Positions 1 to 6,670 of a stretch of 17,009 nt of DNA are shown piece after piece. The stretch's first letter is position 1; each line of letters begins with the position of its first letter. The notes beneath the pieces are model-generated. The model was not told where the DNA came from and searched no databases. It saw only the letters and a program-made list of their open reading frames with translations. The DNA is from JBFWNZ01 sp050250795 (GTDB taxonomy: Bacteria > Pseudomonadota > Alphaproteobacteria > UBA8366): the NCBI GenBank assembly GCA_050250795.1, contig JBFWNZ010000045.1, forward strand, positions 1 to 17,009, in the 5' to 3' direction. Made by a program: the position numbers and the translations under genes.

Positions 1-588
1 GCGCTCCTCGGCCTCGGCCTCGGCTTCCGACTCGGGCGCGTCGAAATGGCTCTCGGCCTCGGCGAGCGCCTCATCCTCGTCCTCGTCCTCTTCCTCGCGG
101 CCGACCACGGCGCGGCCCAGCTGGGCCTGAAGCTCGGCTTCGTCCTGGCTGCGGGCGACGTTCACGGTCACCGTGACCGACACTTCCGGGTGCAGCCGCA
201 CGCCGTAATCGTGCAGACCCAGGGCCTTGAGCGGCCGGTCCAGCAGCACCTGGCTGCGGTCGATCTTGAAGCCGCTCTCCGTCACCGCCTGGGCGATGTC
301 GCGCGCCGTCACCGAACCATACAGCTGCCCGCTCTCGCCGGCGCTGCGGATCAGCACAACCTTGAGCCCGTCCAGCTTACCGGCCACCGCCTGCGCCTCG
401 TCGCGACGCTTCAGGTTCTCGGCTTCGAGATGCTGCCGCTGGCCCTCGAAAAAGGCCATGTTCTCCTTGGTCGCGCGCAGGGCTTTGTGCTGCGGCAGAA
501 GGTAGTTGCGCGCGAAGCCCGGGCGCACCCGCACCACGTCGCCCATCTGGCCCAGCTTCTCGATGCGTTCCAGCAGGATCAGTTCCAT
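1..588 (-). CDS. rplI: 50S ribosomal protein L9 (bL9), 3' end outside window
   Basis: Structural protein of the large ribosomal subunit that binds 23S rRNA. The N-terminus MELILLERIEKLGQMGDVV, followed by a GFARNYLLP motif, is the classic L9 signature. The C-terminal domain (GSVTARDIAQAV and SVTVTVNVARSQ) follows near residues 90-150. The frame then continues into an acidic Glu/Asp/Ala-rich tail and is still open at base 1, so at least 196 codons are present against about 150 in enterobacteria. An ATG directly upstream (591) is an alternative start and sits at a slightly better distance from a GGGAG Shine-Dalgarno; I chose 588 because homologues begin MExILLE. It is the last visible gene of the rpsF-rpsR-DUF2232-rplI operon. 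Confidence 0.96.
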   Translation of the reverse strand, partial: MELILLERIEKLGQMGDVVRVRPGFARNYLLPQHKALRATKENMAFFEGQRQHLEAENLKRRDEAQAVAGKLDGLKVVLIRSAGESGQLYGSVTARDIAQAVTESGFKIDRSQVLLDRPLKALGLHDYGVRLHPEVSVTVTVNVARSQDEAELQAQLGRAVVGREEEDEDEDEALAEAESHFDAPESEAEAEAEER

Positions 589-648
589 CATCGTCCGTCT
601 CCCTCGCTGCGGCGGCCCCATCCGGGCGTGCCGCGCAAACTTCGAAAT

Positions 649-1605
649 CTAGTCGTTAACGCCGGTGGCCGGCGGGCCCGATTTGCCGGCCTCCTGCTTG
701 CGCAGCTTCAGCCACGGCTCCATCAATCCAAGGCCGGCAAGCAGGATGACCGGCCAGGTCAGCAGGACCAGCATGGTGTAGAACATGCCGAGCAGCAGCC
801 GTCCGGAGCCCACGCGCCGGCACAGCACATGCACCACGGCGAGCCCCAGGAAGCAGAAGGGCGCGACAAGGATCACCGCCAGATTCTGCCCGACATATCC
901 CGCCGCTCCCGGCAGCAGCAGCCCTGCGGCCGCCGCGATGGTCAGCGTGGGCAGCAGCCAGGCCGGCAGCTCCAGGGCGGAATAGGCCGGCGTCGGGCGC
1001 AGATTGCGGCCCATTCGGACCAGTAGGCTCTGCGCCAGACACCCGTTCACGACCATCATGGCGATCCAGGAGGCGACAATGGCGCCCGGCAGCAGCGGCA
1101 CGACCGCCTGGATGAAGCCGCTGCGGCGTTCTTCCGCTTCGCCCTGCACGATCGTGTCCCAGACCATGCCGACATAGGTCTCGATCGTGCCGATCAGCCC
1201 ATCGGCCTGCACGGACAGCAGCAGCGCTGCCGCCACGAACAACACCGACCCGATGGCCGCCGTCCAGGCCAGCAGCATGCCTGGCGGGTACCATTCGACC
1301 CCGCCCGTGCTGTCCGGCCGGCCGAGAAGCGCCTGCCGGACCAGCAGCAAGGGGGGCAGCAGATATGCCGCCGCGAACACGGCCGCCACGGCGATGCTCG
1401 CCCCCAGTGCCGCAAGGACCAGCGAACTGGCCGTCGCGATCGCTGCCGCCGGAACCCCGAGGGCCAGCCCCGCTATGAACAACGGAAGCGTGCCGAAATA
1501 CCCGGTCAGCACGCCGAATCCCACGCCATGCGCCGCCACCAGATAGGCGAGCGCACTGATGGCGCCGGCGCCGATCGGAATCAGCAGGTTCTGGCGGGGC
1601 GGCAT
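649..1605 (-). CDS. DUF2232 family polytopic membrane protein
   Basis: A 318-residue, highly hydrophobic protein with about eight predicted membrane segments, at roughly residues 10-30, 34-56, 58-90, 108-132, 166-190, 214-234, 238-262 and 270-296. Its C-terminus is short and polar. The length, the composition and the location between rpsR and rplI match the DUF2232 family that alphaproteobacteria often carry at this spot. The biochemical function is unknown, and the family assignment comes from context and recollection of the family rather than a search. Its start lies 30 bases after the rpsR stop and has only a weak Shine-Dalgarno, so translation may depend partly on coupling. About 60 bases separate its stop from rplI. 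It is probably cotranscribed with the ribosomal protein genes. Confidence 0.8.
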   Translation of the reverse strand: MPPRQNLLIPIGAGAISALAYLVAAHGVGFGVLTGYFGTLPLFIAGLALGVPAAAIATASSLVLAALGASIAVAAVFAAAYLLPPLLLVRQALLGRPDSTGGVEWYPPGMLLAWTAAIGSVLFVAAALLLSVQADGLIGTIETYVGMVWDTIVQGEAEERRSGFIQAVVPLLPGAIVASWIAMMVVNGCLAQSLLVRMGRNLRPTPAYSALELPAWLLPTLTIAAAAGLLLPGAAGYVGQNLAVILVAPFCFLGLAVVHVLCRRVGSGRLLLGMFYTMLVLLTWPVILLAGLGLMEPWLKLRKQEAGKSGPPATGVND

Positions 1606-1635
1606 GGCCTATGCGGGTCCGGGGCTGCAACGCTG

Positions 1636-1911
1636 CTACTGGATGATATAGGGCAGCAACGCCATGTAGCGAGCGCGCTTGATCGCACGGGCCAGCTCGC
1701 GCTGCTTCTTCGCGGACACGGCCGTGATGCGGCTGGGTACGATCTTGCCCCGCTCCGAGATGAAGCGTTGCAGCAGCTTGATGTCCGTGTAGTCGATCGC
1801 CGGCGCGTTCGGGCCGGAGAAGGGGCACGATTTGCGCCGGCGGAAGAACGGCCGGCGACCGCCGCCGCCGCCACCGGAACGGGGCGCCCTGCCAGGAGTT
1901 GCGGAGTTCAT
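1636..1911 (-). CDS. rpsR: 30S ribosomal protein S18 (bS18)
   Basis: Small-subunit protein of the platform that binds 16S rRNA as a partner of S6. The 91 residues contain the conserved core: RRKSCPF near residue 25, IDYTDIKLLQRFISERGKI (about 39-57), PSRITAVSAKKQRELARAIKR (about 59-79), then ARYMALLPYI at the end. The N-terminus is a glycine- and arginine-rich extension (GRAPRSGGGGGGRRPFF) of the alphaproteobacterial kind. Its ATG overlaps the rpsF stop in an ATGA junction, which is typical of translational coupling and suits two proteins that form a 1:1 complex. Confidence 0.97.
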   Translation of the reverse strand: MNSATPGRAPRSGGGGGGRRPFFRRRKSCPFSGPNAPAIDYTDIKLLQRFISERGKIVPSRITAVSAKKQRELARAIKRARYMALLPYIIQ

Positions 1912-2372
1912 GCCTCGGTCTCCTCTGCGTTGGTCGTCTCGCCATCGCCGCGCGACGGCCGGTCGCCGCGATCGAAGCGGTCGCCACGGCCTTCGCGGCC
2001 GCCGCGGTCGTCGTCATGGTCGCGCCGGCCCCGGCGCTCGCTGCGCTCGCCGCGGCCCTGCAGGACCGGGCTCGGCTGGTCGCGCATCGCCTCGATCCGC
2101 ACGGACAGGAAGCGAAGCACGTCTTCGTCCAGGCGCATGTTCCGCTCCATTTCGCGGAGCGCGTCGGCCGAGGCGCTGAGATTGAACAGGACGTAATGGC
2201 CCTTGCGGTTCTTCTTCACCCGGTAGGCGAGATTGCGCAGGCCCCAGTATTCGCGCTTTTCCACCGCGCCGCCGTTGTCGGCGATGATCTGAGCGAACCG
2301 ATCCGCCATCGTCTCGACCTGGGTGTTCGAGACGTCCTGGCGCGCGATGAACACGCTTTCGTAAAGCGGCAT
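1908..2372 (-). CDS. rpsF: 30S ribosomal protein S6 (bS6) with long charged tail
   Basis: Small-subunit protein that pairs with S18. The start is placed at MPLYESVFIARQDVS because family members begin MxxYE and a GGGAG Shine-Dalgarno lies upstream; in-frame codons further upstream (to 2549) have no family similarity. The ferredoxin-like core spans about residues 1-100 and includes EYWGLRNLAYRVKKNRKGHY and the MERNMRLDEDVLRFL segment. Residues about 105-154 form a low-complexity tail rich in Arg, Asp, Glu and Gly, making the protein 154 residues long, longer than E. coli S6, which also has an acidic tail. It is the first gene of the operon and overlaps rpsR by four bases. The leader upstream can fold (see the regulatory entry). 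Confidence 0.97.
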   Translation of the reverse strand: MPLYESVFIARQDVSNTQVETMADRFAQIIADNGGAVEKREYWGLRNLAYRVKKNRKGHYVLFNLSASADALREMERNMRLDEDVLRFLSVRIEAMRDQPSPVLQGRGERSERRGRRDHDDDRGGREGRGDRFDRGDRPSRGDGETTNAEETEA

Positions 2373-2399
2373 CCAAACCACTCCCTTCGGCTGTTCGCG

Positions 2400-2442
2400 A
2401 CCCGAAGTCCGCGATGCTCGCGCATCGTGCGACCGCTCGGGT
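2400..2442 (-). promoter_or_regulatory. Hairpin in the rpsF leader
   Basis: On the rpsF strand, ACCCGA pairs with TCGGGT. Inside lies a short GTC/GAC helix between small internal loops, then a six-base CGATGC/GCATCG stem closed by a GCGA tetraloop. The 3' foot of the hairpin is about 27 bases before the rpsF start, just upstream of the CCGAAGGGAG region holding the Shine-Dalgarno. In many bacteria rpsF mRNA leaders carry an S6:S18-binding structure that mediates feedback control. Whether this hairpin is that element is inference; the canonical motif was not confirmed by covariance. Confidence 0.4.
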
Positions 2443-2533
2443 CTAGCCGGCCCCTGGCCCTCATGGCGCGTGGGAAACCGGCAAGGAGTTATGTCACGCT
2501 TCGACGGCACGCCCGGAGGCCCCGGCCGCGAAG

Positions 2534-2570
2534 CGCGCGCAATATACACGGAATTGCCCGCAGGAAAAGG
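2534..2570 (-). promoter_or_regulatory. Possible rpsF promoter
   Basis: On the minus strand a TATATT -10-like hexamer (2541-2546) stands out in an otherwise GC-rich gap. The -35 region about 16-17 bases upstream (TTTTCC) is weak. If used, the transcript would have a leader of roughly 160 bases containing the hairpin at 2400-2442. This is a low-confidence call from motif appearance only. Confidence 0.25.
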
Positions 2571-2601
2571 GGAATCGGCAGGTTGGCGGCGCGGCGTTGC
2601 C

Positions 2602-3090
2602 TCAGCGCCGCGGCGGCATGGGGCGGCGCTGCGCCCGCAGCGCTTCCAGCCGGCCGGGCAGTTCCGCCTGGGCCGTATCCTTCGCCGTTCGAATCAGCCA
2701 GACATGGCCCGCGGGATCGGCGAAGCGGGCCGTCCGTTCGCCCCGCTCCGCGGCCGGCGGCATGCCGTCGATCGCTGCGGCGCCGGCGGCCAGTGCGCGC
2801 GACATCGTCGCATCGACATCGTCCACATACAGCGTCAGGAAAATGGCCGCCTGCCCGGTGGCCGGTGCGGGGTTCGCGTGGTTGGCGCAGATCGTCAGGG
2901 GGATTTCGCCGATCCGCATGTCCATGGCAACCGGCACGACGCCCGGTTGATCCGGACCCGCGGGCAGGGTGTCGCAGTGCTGTTCGCGCGCGCCAAAGAC
3001 GTGGCTGTAGAAGCGCGCGGTGGCACGCACGTCCTTGACCAGCAAGGTCACACCGAGTTGACCCGGCCGATGGCCGTCCTTGATCGACAT
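2602..3090 (-). CDS. VOC (glyoxalase/bleomycin-resistance fold) family protein
   Basis: A 162-residue protein of the vicinal oxygen chelate superfamily, closest in look to PhnB-like/glyoxalase-like members. The first half has the VTLLVKDVRATARFYSHVFGA motif (about residues 14-34). The second half has LYVDDVDATMSRALAAGA (about 87-104) and the terminal ARFADPAGHVWLI (about 121-133), the usual two beta-alpha-beta-beta-beta modules. The C-terminal 30 residues are an Arg/Pro-rich tail. Substrate and metal are not predictable; members range from lyases and dioxygenases to drug-binding proteins. The start has a GAGGAG Shine-Dalgarno about ten bases upstream. It sits between rpsF and fabD on the rpsF strand with a 229-base gap to rpsF, so it could be separate from the ribosomal operon. 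Confidence 0.85.
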   Translation of the reverse strand: MSIKDGHRPGQLGVTLLVKDVRATARFYSHVFGAREQHCDTLPAGPDQPGVVPVAMDMRIGEIPLTICANHANPAPATGQAAIFLTLYVDDVDATMSRALAAGAAAIDGMPPAAERGERTARFADPAGHVWLIRTAKDTAQAELPGRLEALRAQRRPMPPRR

Positions 3091-3142
3091 GCAGTAATGT
3101 CTCCTCGCGAATTCTGCGGCACGCCCCTCGGACGCGCGTCGC

Positions 3143-3171
3143 TTGACTTCGCGATCCGGGGGGGCTATCTC
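3143..3171 (+). promoter_or_regulatory. fabD: Candidate sigma-70-type promoter for the fab cluster
   Basis: TTGACT (3143-3148) is followed after 16-17 bases by CTATCT/TATCTC (3165-3171). It lies 43 bases before the fabD ATG, in the gap between the divergent VOC gene and fabD. The -35 is strong and the -10 fair. Call is by motif only. Confidence 0.5.
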
Positions 3172-3213
3172 GCCGCCCCATCATACGAACCCCGCTCGGG
3201 TCCTCAAGATCGC

Positions 3214-4152
3214 ATGAGCCGCGCATTCGTTTTTCCCGGACAGGGAAGTCAGGCCGTCGGTATGGGCAAGGCGCTCGCCGAGGCCTTTACGCCTGCCCGC
3301 CTCCTTTTCGAGGAGGTGGACGACGCGCTGAGTCAGAAGCTGTCCCGGTTGATGTTCGAAGGTCCGGAATCGGACCTGCGGCTGACCGAGAACACCCAGC
3401 CGGCGCTCATGGCCCACAGCCTCGCGGTGATGCGCGTGCTGGAGCAGGAATGCGGCATGCGGCTCGACGCGGCCGCGACCTTCGTCGCCGGGCATTCGCT
3501 GGGCGAGTATTCCGCCCTGGCGGCGGCCGGCGCGCTGGAGGTGCCGGTTGCGGCGCGGCTGCTGAAGCTCCGCGGCCAGGCGATGCAGCGTGCGGTGCCG
3601 GTGGGCGAGGGCGCGATGGCCGCCCTGCTGGGACTCGACCTGGAGCCGGTACGCGCGATCGCGGTCGAAGCCGCCGAGGGCGAGGTCTGCGACTGCGCCA
3701 ACGATAACGGGCCGGGTCAGGTCGTGGTCAGCGGCAATGTGGCGGCCGTGGAGCGGGCGGTGAAGATCGCGGGCGAGCAGGGCAAGCGCGGCATCATGCT
3801 GCCGGTCAGCGCGCCGTTCCATTGCGCCCTGATGAAGCCGGCGGCCGATGCCATGGCCGAGGCCCTGGAGACGACGCGAATCGCGCCGCCGGCCGTGCCG
3901 CTGGTCGCGAATGTCAGCGCCGCCGCCGAGCGCGAGCCGGCGGAGATCCGCCGCCTGCTGGTCGAACAGGTGACGGCGATGGTGCGCTGGCGCGAAAGCG
4001 TGCTGTATATGAAGGAACAGGGCGTGGAGACGCTGGTCGAGGTCGGCTCCGGCAAGGTGCTGAGCGGGCTGGCCAAGCGGATCGACCGCGACCTTGCCGG
4101 GCTGTCGCTTCAGGCGCCGGCCGATATCGAAGCCTTCGCGAAGACATTGTGA
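3214..4152 (+). CDS. fabD: Malonyl-CoA:ACP transacylase
   Basis: Transfers malonate from CoA to acyl carrier protein, supplying the extender unit for type II fatty-acid synthesis in the cytoplasm. The 312 residues match the family length. The N-terminus MSRAFVFPGQGSQAVGMGKA carries the oxyanion-hole glutamine (Q11). The nucleophile is S95 in GHSLGE, the substrate arginine is R120 in LRGQAMQ, and the catalytic histidine is H203 in SAPFHCALM. The start was chosen at this FPGQGSQ-type N-terminus; upstream in-frame codons to 2470 are antisense to the VOC gene and rejected. The Shine-Dalgarno is weak. It is first in the fabD-fabG-acpP-fabF-mltG cluster, with fabG starting 34 bases after its stop. 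Confidence 0.97.
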   Translation: MSRAFVFPGQGSQAVGMGKALAEAFTPARLLFEEVDDALSQKLSRLMFEGPESDLRLTENTQPALMAHSLAVMRVLEQECGMRLDAAATFVAGHSLGEYSALAAAGALEVPVAARLLKLRGQAMQRAVPVGEGAMAALLGLDLEPVRAIAVEAAEGEVCDCANDNGPGQVVVSGNVAAVERAVKIAGEQGKRGIMLPVSAPFHCALMKPAADAMAEALETTRIAPPAVPLVANVSAAAEREPAEIRRLLVEQVTAMVRWRESVLYMKEQGVETLVEVGSGKVLSGLAKRIDRDLAGLSLQAPADIEAFAKTL

Positions 4153-4186
4153 GTCGGCGCGGCGGCGTGCGGAACAGGGGGACGAC

Positions 4187-4927
4187 ATGTTCGATCTGAC
4201 CGGAAAGGGCGCGCTGATCACCGGCGCCTCGGGCGGCATCGGCAGCGATATCGCCCGGGCGCTGCACGGCGCGGGTGCGACCGTGGGCCTGTCCGGCACG
4301 CGTGCCGATGCGTTGCAGGCGCTGGCCGATGAGTTCGGTTCGCGGGCCCATGTCCTGCCGGCGAATCTGTCGGACGCCGCGGCACCGGACGAGTTGATGA
4401 AGCAGGCCGAGGCGACGCTTGAGGGCGGCGTGGCGATCCTGGTCAACAATGCCGGCCTGACGCGCGACATGCTGTCGATGCGGCTGTCCGACGAGGACTG
4501 GTCGCGGGTGATCGACGTGAACCTCACCGCCACCTTCCGTCTGACCCGCGCGGCCCTGCGCGGCATGATGCGGCGGCGCTGGGGGCGGATCGTCAACATC
4601 GCCTCCATCGTCGGCACGGTCGGCAATGCGGGGCAGGCGAACTATGCCGCCTCGAAGGCCGGCATGATCGGGATGACCAAGTCGATTGCCCAGGAGGTCG
4701 CCGCGCGCGGGATCACCGCGAACTGCGTGGCGCCGGGCTTCATCGACACCGCGATGACCGAGAAGCTGAACGACGACCAGCGCGCGCGGCTGCTTGGCGC
4801 CGTGCCGGCGGGCCGTCTCGGCACGGGGCAGGACGTGGCCGCGGGCGTGCTCTACCTCGCCAGCGAGGAGGCGTCCTACGTCACGGGGGCGACACTGCAT
4901 ATCAACGGCGGAATGGCCATGATCTGA
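4187..4927 (+). CDS. fabG: 3-oxoacyl-ACP reductase
   Basis: Reduces 3-ketoacyl-ACP to 3-hydroxyacyl-ACP with NADPH in fatty-acid elongation. This is a classical SDR of 246 residues. The cofactor glycine motif TGASGGIG is at about 12-19, NNAG at 87-90, catalytic Ser140 in NIASIVG, Tyr153 and Lys157 in YAASK, and the FabG-type tail TGATLHINGGMAMI ends the protein. The ATG at 4187 was selected because MFDLTGKGALITGASG matches the family and a GGGGGA ribosome site lies just upstream; the in-frame upstream ATG lies inside fabD. Position between fabD and acpP supports the role. Confidence 0.96.
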   Translation: MFDLTGKGALITGASGGIGSDIARALHGAGATVGLSGTRADALQALADEFGSRAHVLPANLSDAAAPDELMKQAEATLEGGVAILVNNAGLTRDMLSMRLSDEDWSRVIDVNLTATFRLTRAALRGMMRRRWGRIVNIASIVGTVGNAGQANYAASKAGMIGMTKSIAQEVAARGITANCVAPGFIDTAMTEKLNDDQRARLLGAVPAGRLGTGQDVAAGVLYLASEEASYVTGATLHINGGMAMI

Positions 4928-4971
4928 GGGGGATCGGGGCTGGCATGGCGGCGTCTGCCGGATGCTGGTCA

Positions 4972-5040
4972 CGACCGGGAAAGTGTGTTACGGAGACCGG
5001 CCGCAGCTTGGAACGGAACGCGCGGTCGAGTTCCCGGTCG
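4972..5040. repeat. 10-bp perfect inverted repeat in the acpP leader
   Basis: CGACCGGGAA (4972-4981) and TTCCCGGTCG (5031-5040) are perfect complements separated by 49 bases. A smaller GACC/GGTC pairing lies inside. It occupies the 176-base gap between fabG and acpP, otherwise non-coding. It could be an mRNA structure that punctuates the cluster or a leader element of acpP; no T-run follows, so a simple intrinsic terminator is not supported. Confidence 0.5.
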
Positions 5041-5103
5041 GCTTGACCGGCAGCCACACCCGGCACGAAGCGATTGAAGAAACACGGGAAGGGTTGAGGG
5101 ACC

Positions 5104-5340
5104 ATGAGTGATGTTGCGGAACGCGTGAAGAAGATCGTCGTCGAGCATCTTGGCGTCGACGAGGCCAAGGTGGTCGATAGCGCCAGCTTTATCGACGATC
5201 TGGGCGCGGACAGCCTCGACACGGTCGAGCTGGTCATGGCGTTCGAAGAGGAATTCGGCTGCGAAATCCCCGACGACGCGGCGGAGAAGATCCTCACGGT
5301 GAAGGATGCCGTCGAGTTCATCGAACAGCATCAGAGCTGA
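5104..5340 (+). CDS. acpP: Acyl carrier protein
   Basis: Small acidic carrier of growing acyl chains in fatty-acid synthesis. The 78 residues are standard. The phosphopantetheine attachment serine is Ser37 within LGADSLDTVELVMAFEEEF, and the protein begins MSDVAERVKKIVVEHLGV. A GGAAGGGTTGAGGG purine-rich stretch precedes the ATG. It is separated from fabG by 176 bases, the largest gap in the cluster, suggesting an additional promoter or processing site for this usually abundant product. A hairpin lies directly after its stop, before fabF. Confidence 0.98.
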   Translation: MSDVAERVKKIVVEHLGVDEAKVVDSASFIDDLGADSLDTVELVMAFEEEFGCEIPDDAAEKILTVKDAVEFIEQHQS

Positions 5341-5358
5341 GCCCTGCGGACGGCGGCC

Positions 5359-5379
5359 CTCCGGGTCGCCGACCCGGAG
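5359..5379 (+). promoter_or_regulatory. 9-bp stem-loop covering the fabF ribosome binding site
   Basis: CTCCGGGTC pairs perfectly with GACCCGGAG around a GCC loop. The 3' arm ends in CCGGAG, which is the Shine-Dalgarno of fabF, six bases before its ATG. There is no T-run after it. It may lower fabF translation relative to acpP or protect the 3' end of a processed acpP message. The pairing is seen directly; the role is inferred. Confidence 0.55.
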
Positions 5380-5385
5380 AATCGC

Positions 5386-6648
5386 ATGAGACGGGTTGTC
5401 GTAACGGGGCTGGGCATCGTCTCGCCTCTCGGTCTTGGCCTTGAGCATGTCTGGGGCCGGCTGATCCAGAGTCAGTCGGGCCTCGGTCCCATCACGGCCT
5501 TCGAGGCGTCGGACCTGCCCTGCCGAATCGCCGGCGAGGTGCCGCGCGGCGAGACCGCCGCCGGCCTGTTCCACGCCGACGACTGGGTTCCGACCAAGGA
5601 CCAGCGCAAGATGGACCCGTTCATCATGTTCGCCATCGCGGCGGCGGACATGGCGGTCGCGGATTCCGGCTGGGCCCCGACCGACGAGGAAGCGCAGAAC
5701 CGCACGGGCGTGCTGGTCGGCTCGGGCATCGGGGGCCTGCCCGGCATCTCCGAGGGCTCCGTCACCCTGCATGAGCGGGGCGCGCGGCGGATCAGCCCGT
5801 TCTTCATTCCGGCGAACCTGATCAACCTCGCCTCCGGTCATATCTCGATCAAGCATTCCTTCCGTGGGCCGAATCACTCGGTCGTCACCGCCTGCGCCAC
5901 CGGGGCCCATGCCATCGGCGATGCGGCGCGGATGATCCAGTTCGACGACGCGGATGTGATGATTGCGGGCGGGGCCGAGGCGGCGATCTGCCGCATCGGC
6001 ATTGCCGGCTTCGCGGCGGCGCGGGCGCTCTCCACGAACTTCAACGACGAGCCCACCCGCGGCTCGCGGCCCTGGGATGTCGACCGTGACGGATTCGTCA
6101 TGGGCGAGGGGGCGGGCGTTCTCGTGCTCGAGGAGTACGAGCATGCCAAGCGGCGCGGCGCCAAGATTTATGCCGAGGTCGTCGGCTACGGCATGTCCGG
6201 CGATGCCTATCACGCTACGGCGCCCACTCCGGACGGCAATGGCGGCTACCGGGCGATGCAGGCGGCGCTGAAGCGCGCCGGCCGCAATGTCGAGGATATC
6301 GACTACATCAACGCGCACGGCACCTCGACGCCGCTTGGCGACGAGATCGAGTTGGGCGCGGTCAAGCGGCTGTTCGGCGATCACGCCTACAAGCTGTCGA
6401 TGTCCTCCACCAAATCTGCCATCGGGCATCTTCTGGGCGCGGCCGGCGCGGTCGAGGCGATCTTCTCGATCAAGGCGATGACCGAGGGCGTGATCCCGCC
6501 GACCCTCAACCTCGACAATCCGTCCGAGGGCTGCGACATCGACCTCGTTCCGCATGTCGCGAAGGAGCGGCAGGTGCAGTTCGCCATGTCGAACTCCTTC
6601 GGCTTCGGCGGCACCAACGCCAGCCTCATCTTCGCCCGCGCGCCTTGA
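5386..6648 (+). CDS. fabF: Beta-ketoacyl-ACP synthase II
   Basis: Condenses malonyl-ACP with acyl-ACP to extend fatty acids. The 420 residues show the thiolase-fold condensing enzyme motifs: nucleophile Cys170 in VVTACATGAHAIG, His311 in NAHGTSTPLGD, Lys343 and His348 in KSAIGHLLGAAGA, and the C-terminal NSFGFGGTNASLIF loop at about 402-416. The start MRRVVVTGLGIVSPLG is typical. It follows acpP by 45 bases containing a perfect hairpin and precedes mltG by 22 bases. FabF rather than FabB is indicated by the acpP-fabF linkage and sequence style. Confidence 0.97.
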   Translation: MRRVVVTGLGIVSPLGLGLEHVWGRLIQSQSGLGPITAFEASDLPCRIAGEVPRGETAAGLFHADDWVPTKDQRKMDPFIMFAIAAADMAVADSGWAPTDEEAQNRTGVLVGSGIGGLPGISEGSVTLHERGARRISPFFIPANLINLASGHISIKHSFRGPNHSVVTACATGAHAIGDAARMIQFDDADVMIAGGAEAAICRIGIAGFAAARALSTNFNDEPTRGSRPWDVDRDGFVMGEGAGVLVLEEYEHAKRRGAKIYAEVVGYGMSGDAYHATAPTPDGNGGYRAMQAALKRAGRNVEDIDYINAHGTSTPLGDEIELGAVKRLFGDHAYKLSMSSTKSAIGHLLGAAGAVEAIFSIKAMTEGVIPPTLNLDNPSEGCDIDLVPHVAKERQVQFAMSNSFGFGGTNASLIFARAP

Positions 6649-6670
6649 CGGTGCGGGTGGCGCGCCGCCG

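Noticed and set aside
656..2017. Long minus-strand frame over DUF2232 and rpsR
   Set aside because: It is the wrong frame of clearly recognised genes; the product is Arg/Gly/Ala-rich with no family motifs, as expected from GC-rich shadow frames.
2470..3213. N-terminal extension of fabD by about 250 codons
   Set aside because: FabD homologues begin at the FPGQGSQ segment; the extension is antisense to the VOC gene.
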